64,000 bases of DNA from Acridotheres tristis (taxonomy: Eukaryota > Chordata > Aves > Passeriformes > Sturnidae), in assembly GCA_037013685.1 (NCBI GenBank), contig CM072886.1, positions 23,071,080-23,135,079 of the forward strand, read 5' to 3'. Under the pieces are notes generated by a model that saw nothing but the letters and a program-made list of their open reading frames with translations, did not search any database and was not told the origin of the DNA. The position numbers and the translations under genes are program-made. Below are positions 49,601 to 61,600 of the stretch, piece after piece; the first letter of the stretch is position 1, and every line of letters begins with the position of its first letter.

Positions 49601-52600
49601 AAGTGCAATCTAATAAAATTTATGTCTTTGGGTGTGACATGTCAAATTAAGTGTCTAAAGCTTTTCATGTCAGACAAATGTGAATTTCCAACAAACTATT
49701 TATTAGCTTGGACTGGAATAAAAGATCTTGTAGGGAAGAAAATGAAACTTAGCTTTCAGCTGATAAATATCCACTTTGTATTAAATCCTACCATAGAAAT
49801 TTTAATAAATAGCAGATGTAATAAGTCTGTAATCCTTAAATCACTTAGTATTGCTTCTCAGTTTAGTTATTTATTAATTTGGAACTCAGAAGAAACAAAA
49901 TTATGTTTTTCATATTGACTATATATCATGATACCTTAAAGAAATGAAAGTAATTGGATGCCTTAAAGAAATTAAAGCAGTAAGTCTGCTTTTTGCTCAT
50001 AGAGTGCTACAAAACCGAGTACAGTGACTCCTTTTCATCCAGCTTTTAAAAATTCCTTACAAATGTACATACTTTTATTCAGTCCTGTCACTCATCTCCT
50101 CTCTCTGCTGTGCTTAAACTGAGGTATGTTCTTTGGAATATCTCTGTTGGTTACCCATCAATAAGTCAATTCCCATTTTCTTTCCCTGTTGACCTGTGAA
50201 TGGTTGTATGTCTGTACATTACTGTATATTCCTTATAATATCTATTTGTGTATTCACAAGATCCTACTGGAAGAAAATTTGCCGTGATGCAGAGTAAAGT
50301 AAACTTCTTGTAGGAGTTTGGACAATTCATGTGAGAGGACAAGTCCTGAATAGAAGCACCAGCAGCACATAAAGGTGACATGCCTGCTACATCCTTGTAG
50401 GTGTGGGACTAATTACTCCCTGTTCAACATGAACAGATACATTTGAGATAGCTGAGCAGCTGTTCAGACGTTTTCTTGGGAGGAAGAGCACATTTTACAT
50501 GACAGATGCTGATGACGGATTTCAGTGCCTCTGAGGGCTGACTTACGGTTGTGTCAGGCGGACCACAGGGTACACACACGGTGCTGAAGGGTTTGGTGCA
50601 GTGGTGGTCTGACCATCAGAAGGGTGGCCACCTTGAAGCTGGAGAGAACCAGCATTCACTGCTGGATATGCCTGACTGAGAGAATTTTCTTGAGCATCCA
50701 CAAGCAAAGCTTGGAGCAGGTGCCTGTGCAGGAGCTGGTAGCAATGTGTGTGTTCAATAAACGAAAGGAGGTTGGCAGCTGTTGCTGGTTGACTCATCTC
50801 AAGCAGCAGGCAGGTTGCAAAGGTGATATCCTGGAAATCCATTCTATGATCTGTTTATGAGCTTGCCCTAAGAGAAGCTTGATGAGAAGTAATGTGGCTT
50901 TTCCACTGACGCTCAGGAAGGGTGATATTCAGCCTTTATGCTTCTTGACTTCTTTTTTTCTGTGTGTTTGGTGTTTATTTCATTTTCTTTATGCTGTGGC
51001 ATTTAGTTTGACTGACATTTTCAAATGTACAGTAATTGAGATCTGTGCTCTTTAACCTTAGAGAAAAAGCTCTAAGTTGGTCTAACTATTTCGATTAAAT
51101 TCCAATTTCTTTGGTACAGAAGTTGGATCACAGCTGAGTGGGGGGGGTAATAAGGTCCATTTAAAACTCCAGGCGAAAGACAACTGAGGAGTCTGTGACC
51201 ATTGCTTAAAGTTTTTCCTCTGACTTGGAGCTGATGCAAGAGCTGGTGCCTGGGGCTGTGTACACTTTAGAACTTCTTTTTCCTCTTTTCCTTTTTGGCT
51301 ACTGCATCTTTTGCATTGCTAATATTTCTTATGTCGCTATGTGGACATTTTATTCTATTGTACTAGGCAGCTTAGCTTTTCCTTCCCCATGACATTGTAC
51401 ACAGTTTTGGGGGTTTGTGAGATACTTTTTTTAAGGGCTCTGATAACCTTCTGAACTTCTGAGTTCGAAGTTTTATGCAGATGATTACTAACTCAGTGTC
51501 AGCAGGTGAGTCTGCACAACCACTTAGAAAATAAAGAACTTACAAATTTTTGAGGGATGTCTTGGAAATCAGAGGTTGCAGGTATTACCAACTTGGTGAT
51601 TTAGAATATACTGCTCTGGTTGTCCTAGACAGCTTTGAACAGTTTTTAAATGTGTCCATGCTGTCCCTAGCTGGGGCCAGGTCTCTGTCGTGCATTTATC
51701 TGCTTAGTGGCAGTATTTATCTGCTCAGTGGCAGGCACTGCCAAGTTCCTCTGTGGTATTTTGTGGTGGTGTAATAGGAGAGTTTTTATTCTGACACTGT
51801 GAGAAGTTTCTCCTTTATTTTACAGTGTAGATCTGTCTTAATCTTAAACAGTCCTAGACAGACCCAATCACTTTATTTGTCTCAGTAAATTTAGTTTCTC
51901 TGGTGGCAACTGTGATGACTTCTGTAGCAAGAAGGAACAGAACAAAGAATACAGAATACAAAATATAGAATACAGAACACAGAATATAGAAAAGTTTTGC
52001 AGGAACACATGTTTTGTGTTGTTAATTGCTCTTGGGATTGTACTTGTCATGCTAACCATGAGTGCTTGAAAAGTAATGAGAAGCCAATCCATATTTTTCC
52101 TTTTCCAAGGGCTACTGGATCATGAATTATACTAAAAGTTTGGTGAGCAGAGTAAGTCCTTACCAATCATGAAATTTTTGGATGAAGTAGTATCTGTGAG
52201 AGAGCAAATACTGAAGTGACTGCAGTCTTTCTAGGATCAACCAAACAAAATATATGAAGCACTGTAATTTTTCTTGATTTGGGACAAAATTTCATTCAGA
52301 CTGAGGTAATCTGTTCAGTTTAGTCTCTTTTACTAAGGTAATCTGTTAAAAGGAACTTTGCTCTGTTACAAGGATTTATGTCCAGAGATATTTTTCTTGG
52401 GTTTTTTTTGTTTGGTTGGTTTATTTGTTTGTTTGTTGCTTAGTTTTGATTTTTTCGTGAATTGATCTGGGGGAGAAAGTAGCCCAAAAATAGTCAACAA
52501 GACTAAAGTGGTCTCACAGTGTTTCTGCTATGTTTAATGAGAGTTTTTTTTCCTCTACACCCAGCCAGAAGCAAATAACCAAGAAGGCAGTAGGTGTTTT

Positions 52601-55600
52601 CTGAACTTCATCAGTCTCAGCTTTTCAGATGGTAATTCTTTAAATTCCTTCAATATAGTGCAGAGGAAACGAATTATGATAGGAATTTCTGTACTGTCCC
52701 ACCTGATAACATTTGCAGTTATGGAGCTTCAAGGCTCTTTGTACTTCTCTGGAGTTGAAATTCTTGAACCATATTTGTGACAGGTGAATAAGGTTTGAAA
52801 ACCTTAAATTTTGCTTCTATTGATTTAAAATTGTAGGCTATGATGAAAACTGGAAATTAACTTTGGCATTCTAGTGTCAAATATAGGAGTCTCTCAGACC
52901 TATCTTCAAAATGGGATTTGATTCATGCTTTATTTGTGTTTCTAGTCACTAGAAATGAGAGCACATACTTGTTTTTTTTCTTGCACCGAGGTAGATGCCA
53001 ATAGAAATAATACTGAGTGATTTTATTTGGTGTAGATACACTTCATTGAAACTTTGGAAACTGTATAAACAAACAAGATAAATTATATAAGTATAAGCAT
53101 TTAAAATGTAGTTCTGGATATAGCTGCATTGTCTTATTACCTTTCTTTTATCCAGACTCACTTATATTTGTAAAACACTCTGAGGACCACCTGTTTCACC
53201 TTGCTTCAATTCACTTACAGACTCTTTTCACTGCAGACAGTCATTCTCACTACAGCTACTAGATGGATTCAGAAGCAAATTCCAAATGGAGACACTTATA
53301 AACTCTTACAAATTGTTGACTAGAGACTTCAAGCCTGTCTCATCATGGAACAGAGTCATATTTGAACAGGGATATAGAATAAGTGGCAAGAAATGCTCTG
53401 GTCTTCACAAAAGTGAAACGATTATATGAAAGACTTCAGCTTCTCATTTCCCTTTATGTGTTCTTTTTAATAGACTTTCTCTGCCTTTGTTTTTCCAGCT
53501 GATCTTCTCAGCAGTCTTTCTGTTTTGAAATGTTACAACGGAATCATATCTTGCTCTAGTTTTGAGCATCATCTGTACTATCTGCTCTATATTTATATAT
53601 AAAACTCCTGATACCCTAAATTGTCAGATTTAGTAGAATCTACACTTGCATCTTTTAAAAACTATGTTTTTTAAGATTCACTGTTCTTTTGGATTCCTAC
53701 GCTACTGCCAGGGTTTACAAACATGACACGTAAAAATTATCTGTATAAAATAAGGAGCTTTTGTGGGTTGGGAGTGTTAAAAAAATGTGATGGCAGTGAT
53801 TAGTAGAAAAGCAGAGAACCAATTTAAAGGAATAGGTTAATATACTGACCATGGTGGGGTGAGTTCACCTCGGCCAGCCACTAACTCACTCCCCCTCTTC
53901 AACAGGACAGGGGAGAAAATACAGTGCCAGGGCCTGGCTGTTGGAAAACTCAGGGAGTCTAGTCACCAGTTACCATCACTGTAAAAAGCAGACTTGGCTG
54001 GGGGGAAATAATTTTAATTTCCTGGCAATTAAAGTAGATCTGTGTAGTGAGAAGCAATGGCAAATTAAAACAAGATGTTCCACCATCCTCTCCCCCTTAT
54101 CCCCAAGTTCAGCTTCAGTTCATTATTCCTGACTCATCTACCTCACTCCCCACCCCAAGTGGCACAGCAGGATGGGGATGGGAGGTTGTACTCAGTTCAT
54201 GGAACATCCTCTCTGCTATTCCTTCCTCTTCATATTTTTTCCTTCCTGCAGCTTGGGTCCTGCCCATGGGCTGCAGTGCAGAATCTTTATTTATTTGTAT
54301 GTTTCTGTGCTCTCTGCTTTGGGCCTTTTATTTTAATTGCTTTGTAAAACAACCTGAAATCCAACAATAGATAAGATATTGTATTAGGCCATATAACAGC
54401 TGGAAGTTGTGCTATTATCATCAAAACTGTAACCATTTGAATATAGCTGAGTTGCCTCTTTCTACCTGTTTTCAACTATAAAAGCAATAGTGCATTAGAC
54501 TTTCTGCCTAGTTTAATCTACTTTGTGCTTTGTTCTTTTAATTTTCTTGCAAATTAAAAATGGTAATGTAGCCAAACAATTCACTAAAGGTCCCTCATCT
54601 CATTTTAAAGTAAAATGAAATATTTATCCAGAAATGTTTTACTTGTGAATATTTAAATATAGTTTGTTATTCTTGATATGGAGTTTTTTTGGTGTGGGTT
54701 TCTTGCTGTTTATTTTTTGAGGTTTTTTGTGTGTATGTGTGAGTTTGTTTGCATGTTTTTTAAAGCAACCAAATCTGGAATTGATTTGGTTTCTTTGATC
54801 ATGGATTTTTCACCAAAAATTTCACCAACATTTTTACTCCTATGTTAGGCATGGTGTTTGCTGCTCTGAATTAAAATTTAATTGACCTATTAGCATTACA
54901 TCATAGTACAGATACTTCCAGGAAGTGGTATTTGTTGATGAGTCTGGCGAATACAAACCTACTACCCCCAGCATATTGCCTTTTTTGTAAACAAGAATTA
55001 TTCCAAAAAGAGTAAGTTCTGTTCCAAATAAAAATTGAACTTTAACTCCTTAAAACTTTTACCATCATCACTGAAGCAGACGGAAATAAGAATGGCTTGG
55101 TGATTTTGTCCCAGATTAAGAGCTGAGTGCCATGACATGCAGGGAAATGTGCTCGGACCAGCCCCAGAATCGCTGGCTGGAGTGCTGGCAGCGGGTCTGT
55201 CACTAGGAACTGAGGAAAAAAGGAAATTTCTTTGGTGCTTGTAGCCAGCACTGCCTGCTAATGCTGTGTGTGACACCACTGGCAGCCTGTCTCAGTGTAG
55301 AGGGCCAGTTCCCCAGAGATGGGACACAGCTGTGCTTAGTCACTGCCTAAGTTACCTGAATTACTAGGGGTATAACAGCACAGACTGCACTGACAAATCC
55401 ATCTCCACCTTGATCGAGCATTCAGGGCTCAAAAAGACATTGCCTCTCATTGTCCATCAAATCACTCACATTTCTCCATGACACTTCAGTTTCTTGGCTC
55501 CTGGAACAGAACTGATGAAAGCTTAGGTGTGGTCTGATTAATGGTTTTACCATTTGCTTCTGCCCTTCCTGCCTGCATCTGTGGTTGTCTCTAGCATTAC

Positions 55601-58600
55601 CTATCCCCAGATTATAAAATCTTGGGATTTTATCATCTCTTTGCCTGGCAGCTATTCCCTCTCTACCTCCAGCTCCTAAAGTTTCATTCTGCTCCTTTAC
55701 TCTCTTTGGTCAGAAATTCTTTCATTGTTGTCCCTTTAAAAGTTGGCCTTTTGCAGTATTTTGTTTTTAAAGTGTACTGCTTAGTAATTTATCTCAAATG
55801 AGAGCAAGAAGAGTCTGTTAGGTGGTAATATACAATGGATTGTTGTATGGACAAAGAATGTCTCTAAGCTGTTTACTTGGATAAAGTAGCTCTTCTTTGG
55901 TTCAGTTTTGTGCATAACATTTCTCCTGGGAAGTTACTTTGGATAAATCAAGAAATTAAGGTTTTGATCTGTGAAATTTAAGTGAAAGATGGGAATATAA
56001 CTGCCTGGTAGACTAAAGATAAAATCAGTAATAACAGAAGTTTTGCAATAGAAGTACTTATATATATAGAAGTATTTAATACATATTTTTTTATTTAAAA
56101 TAAATTTTAAAATCTAATGAAAATGATTTGTGAAGTGCCAAAACTGAGGTTATGTATTATAATTCTGTTATAGACCCATACCACATTAGCAAAATCAGCA
56201 AAATCTCTCTCCTGCCAGATATCTTTAAATAGTCTTGCCTTTACGTGCACATCCATTCCTTGTTGCTCCTCAGAGCATTTATTATTGATGAGGACTGTGT
56301 AAAGGCAAGAAAATTAGATTATCTGTTATGTTAAAAATATTAAAAACACATTTCCATATTGCTGTTGTTTGATTGTACTGCTTAAGCTCCCAGTAGGAAC
56401 TTTAATTTTGTGTATATTTTTTAAAAAACATTCTTTCCAAGCAAAAGTTTGGAGAAGTAGTTGTTCTTGAATTCTGAATGTCCAGACTATTCAGTATGAC
56501 CTAAGGAGAAATGTTTTTGGGAACCAGACTTTATGCTTAGCCTTTCCTATTGTGTTTTCCTTTCAGCAGAGAAAGGATGCACAAAGGCAGTTTCTGTGGG
56601 TTTAGGAAACAGATGATAGCATGCAAAGCTCCATGTTTATATGCACTGTGGTGTTTTGACCTTTATTTAATGGTGTTTTTTGAAAACATCAGAGCAGGTC
56701 AGTGAAGGGGAGTACTCAGTGTTTGAGGTCAGCAAGTGAAAACAGATGAGGGTCATCTGCCCCTTATTGTGTGTGAGGAGTGAGGGTTTGTATCTATTTA
56801 TTTGAAATTTTCTTAGCTGGTCTTCAAAGGAGCTAAAAAAAAAAAAGAGGCCACATTATCTAATCAAAGCTGCTCAGTCAACTAATGACGTCAAGTGGTA
56901 ACCTTCACTTTCTCACCATATTTCCTTTGCACCATAAGCTATTTAATACAGCTAAAAATTACCTCATCCATCATAGCAATGTTGCCTTTTTCTGTGCTTC
57001 ACTATGCAGTGGGTTTATCAGCACTGGGCATGGGAATGAGGTGAAGAATAATTTCTTCTTTAATTGAATTTGCAAATTGAAATGTGGGAGGGAAAGGGGG
57101 AGCAGTGGGCTGTGCTGGCAGCAGACCAGCAGCCCAGGTTGTCACTCCCTGTGAACAAAGAGTGCTTTTATCACTGCACAGACCAGGTGCCAGGGTGTGG
57201 AATAAAGGTGTTCAGTACTGTAGTTGTGTCTAACATGAATTTTGAGCTACAACAATTATTTAGAATAGAAACATGACCTGCATGTGGTTGTGCTCCGTGC
57301 TGACTTGACTGCTGTGTCTGAGAAAGATGATTGCATTGTGTGATGAGAGCGGGTGTCAGGTGTTATCATGGGGAAATAAAAGCACTTATTACCTTGTGGT
57401 GTGATTTGTTCATATGACCTTGCTGTTGGAAAGGATAATTTTGCCTTCTGGTATCATTTTCAACAGCGTGTCGCTTTTTCCTGCTGTTTCCAGTAAAAGT
57501 AATGAGGCTGCTTAGGATACTCAGAGGTGACTGATGTGCACATAGATAATTAGAACAGGTGTCATTCTCAATTCAGTTCTCAATATTGTAGAGAATAATG
57601 TGGTATTGCTTTTGTGAAAGGAAAGATGGTAATTGTCAAATACTTAAAAATTAGCAGTTAAATTGCAGTTGACAAGTCCTTGCAGTAGCAACATTTTTTT
57701 GTTGTTTTTTTGTTGCTTATGCCAGTCTAGAATATGAGAGTCACAGATTTGTTTTTTCTTCAGAATATGGCGGCATGGGTTTGGACTTCTCCTATAATAT
57801 TGCAGTGGCAGAAGAGCTGGGAAATATCCGTTGTGGAGGTATTCCCATGGCTATTGGAGTGCAAGCTGGCATGGCTACCCCTGCTCTTACCAGGTAATTT
57901 TCAGAAAGCTTGATTTAGCCTAAAACCCATTGTCATGAGTAGAAAAAAACAATACTGTGTAGATTTACTGTCTAGTTGCTATTCAGTAATGCCTGAGGAA
58001 AGACTGTACTCTCTACTTCTCTCAGACAGTTTGCTTTAAGGGAGAAAATACTTTATCATTTCTTTTTTTAATGCTAGAGTTATATTAATTATATGTTAAA
58101 ACATAAACCTTGTTGAGCAGTAAATGATATGTTTAAAAACACAGAATCGTGGTGCCACAACTAATAAAAAAAATTTTAATTCCAGAGTCCAGTTTGTTCA
58201 TGTTTGTCTTTTTTCTTATATCCCAGTGCAGTAATACTAAGGATGCAATTATTTGTAATGATTAGGATCAGTTTAATTCTGCTTTATAATTTACTTGCTC
58301 CTTTTCCAGCTTTGCAAGGTGTCAGTCCTGAAGTTGTAGCACATATATCATGCTTCCTAAATACGCCCATTCTAGACAATTAATCATTTTTCTTTTTCTC
58401 ATCAGCTATGTCAGGGTTCCTATTTTAATCACTTATTATCATTCAGGCTCCTGCATTTTCTTAATCTGATCTGTTGGGGTTTTTCCGCCCACAATAAAAG
58501 TGACAGTTACCAACTTCTTCATGTAGTCATTTCACAGACATTCTGTGTCACAACAGCAGTCCTTAAAACTAGACTGGGGCAGCTGGTTGATCCAGCAGTT

Positions 58601-61600
58601 TGCCCCTGGAATATGGATACACCTAAAATTCTGGAAGATGAAGGTGGGAATTAAATTCTAATAATTATGTTGAAATCAGGAATTTGTCTGCACTAAACAC
58701 ATATAAGAAAGGAAGTTTTACTCAGAAGAGCATTTTAGGGATTTTTTTTACATTCTAAGGGGGTTGTTGATTTTTTTTCCCAATTTCAATGAAAATGCCT
58801 GTAAATCTGTTGTAGAATCTGAACATAAACTTTATTTCCTTGACACCTGCTTATCCTGCTGTATGTGTGACTTTGGAGGTCTCATCTACAACAAATTTTT
58901 CTCAAAGTTTTCTTCTCCTTTTTGTAATGCACCAAAAGCTTGCTAAATGCATGGAGTTCAGTATGTCTGTTGCAACAGTGGCTTAGCTATAGTCCAACTG
59001 AGAATAAGAATAGTATTTTAAAAGACTTCAGACAGTACTACCTTGCCCCCATGACAGCCTTTTATTCAGGGGTTTAAAGAAAATCTATGGGCAAAAGAAA
59101 ATGGGATTTTGTTCCATTGCAGTTTTTTGGCCTTCTGTTACTCTGTTCTGCTGTAGTAAAACAGTGAAGGTTTGCATATTTGTGCTGATGAAATCCTACA
59201 GAGGAAGCTGTTGGAAAATAAGAGTGAAATTGTTGTTAACTTGATGAAATCTTTAACTGAATTTGTATCTGCATTATTGAATTTTGCCTTCACTGCTAAG
59301 CCAATTCCACTGGCTATTTATGCAGTACAATGTCTCCCACACACATGCAAAAGTGAAACTTGGGAATGAAAAGAGAAAGCTGGTTGCTACAGGAAATTTT
59401 GCCTGTGTGCATCTTTACCTCATGCTGTGTAGTGGGAGGGCCAGCTGCTTGTCCTGGGTCATGGATTCAAATGGCACCCATGTCCTGGATGGTTTCTTTA
59501 AAAATATCTGTGCGCTGTAGGGATTCCAAGCACGTTCATAGAGATAAGTCAGATTTTGCATCTTGATTATGCATCGTTGCACAAATCAAACAATAATGTG
59601 GGAATCAACCATCAACCCCTAAAAAAGCCTCTGTAGCTCTTTGTTGGCTTTCATAACTTCGTGCTTTATTCAGCATTCATCCCGCATGTACTGAGTGTAC
59701 CTACAAACTAACTCTGTGAATGTGATTCCTGTAATTCCCAGAATTCCCTAAGTGAAGCAGTTGGACTTTCTAAATTTAACAACTAAAATCAAAATGCTTT
59801 GTCAGCAGTGATCTGACCTCTGATGGTTCAGAATGTAACTTTCTGCCTTTCAAATGCATTCAGATATAATACTTCCCTTGCTTGCATAAAATAGAGTGGA
59901 GAAAGCAGCTCCTAGCTGAGGCAGTGAATGATATGCATTTCCCAGAGCTTACAGACAAACCTGCAGGGTATCACATCTATAGTGATACCAGATCAGTTTA
60001 GAGCTGCTTATCTCAGCAGTAAGCAGTGAATTTTCCTTTTTTTTGCTCCCCTGTTGTTTATAGGCAAGTAATAAGGATAATGATTATTTAGTGGAAAGAG
60101 TGTGCTTTTCTATTTCATCACTTATTCTTTCTCCACCCTTGTTAACAGTATAGCTGGTAATTAATATCAAAAAAGTTAGTTTTACTGTCTGATTTATTGT
60201 TTGCTGTAAAGGAGAGAAGCTGCATCTGACAATTAGAATGTATAAACAGAACTGTGTGAATCACAGAAGTGTTACATCTGTATTTTGCTATGGTTTTACT
60301 TTCCTTTTACCCTCTAATTATGAGATTGTATACCACTGGAATTTTTGTCTTTGTTTTCATGACATTCCACCAATGTTAGCTACAAAGTATGGAGCAAGAA
60401 AGGAGGAACCACCTTCATGCAAGCAGTGTGTCAGAATCTCACACTTGGGACTTCTGTGTTAACACAGGGTCACCAAGATTCATTGGAGACTTGTGTGTGT
60501 GTATAGATACCCAAATGCATAGAAGTCTATTTTATAGTGATGCTAAGACTGCCCAGTTAATCACATGGGAAACTGTCCTCTGGGTATGGCCCAACCAGAG
60601 AGCAGACATGGTCAAGTCTGTCTTGAGCCAGAGCATGATCTCCTTGAAAACAGAGTTTTCTAATTCTGGAGCTGTTAAACTGGGAAGAAGTGGATGTTTG
60701 CATTTGTGCAAACCTGATATTTTTCTGGGATGCCTCTGAGACAGTTAGAATTTTACAGAAGTGACATATTTCTAACACAAAAGCTAGCAGCTGAGCAAGA
60801 GGATAGCTGTCTCTTGCAAGGCACAGAGACCCATGGTCATCTATATAGAGTGTTGCCCAACGTTTTTTTGATTGCAAAATGACATATTCTATAGCCACAT
60901 TTTTGGAAAGAACTGAACTGTTTTCTGGAACTCAAAACAAGGACATCAAACCAAAAATATTATTCTAAGAAAAGTTCTTGCTGTGAAAATCTTCTGTTGA
61001 AATGCTAAAGGTTAGCAAAGTTTCAAGCATCAGAAAGCATTGCCAAAAGTCACCACTATCTGCTCTTATTATCTGATTTTCCATGTTGTTGGTTGGGTTG
61101 TTTGGGGCTTTTTTTGACAAGTGAATGTGCAGCTAGCCATACTTGATCATGTCCCATGGAAAATTAAAAAACAAAGTATGCTCTCTAACAGACATGGGAA
61201 CTTGGTTCCAGTATGCTAGAGGAAGGAGTAGGCACTCCAAACTTGCTTCTTGCATTTATTTGGGATTGCTGCTGTGATTTTCAGCAGGGACAGGACTAGG
61301 AATTGTGCACCTTGTGCACACCTAGTGGTAGTGTCTGCCAGATCCCACTCTGTTCTCTGGCTGTCCCATGTCCTTTGTGTCAGGGCTCGTTGGAGGGGAT
61401 GGCTTAGTCTTAGCTTGTTTTAGAAGGAGGCCCCAGTGAGCCTAAGGAGGTTAGGGGTGATGATAACCTGAGAAGCCTCACAATAAAGGGGAGGCTGAGG
61501 AGGAACTTGAATTTACGGATTCCTGGACACAGAAGGCATTTCATGACCCAAGGAATTTTTCAGTTGCACAAGAGAGGTTTGAGAACTAGACCATGAACTC

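Larger units (their letters stand above)
22688..57763 (+). other. Acyl-CoA dehydrogenase intron 2 (35 kb)
   Basis: By far the longest intron seen here. It carries three CR1 fragments, one LTR-like repeat, several A/C- or T-rich simple repeats and two small tandem duplications, each listed separately. I looked for nested genes on both strands and found no multi-exon pattern and no open frame with a recognisable domain; the longest (minus, 39504-39944, 146 codons) has no family features. Confidence 0.7.
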
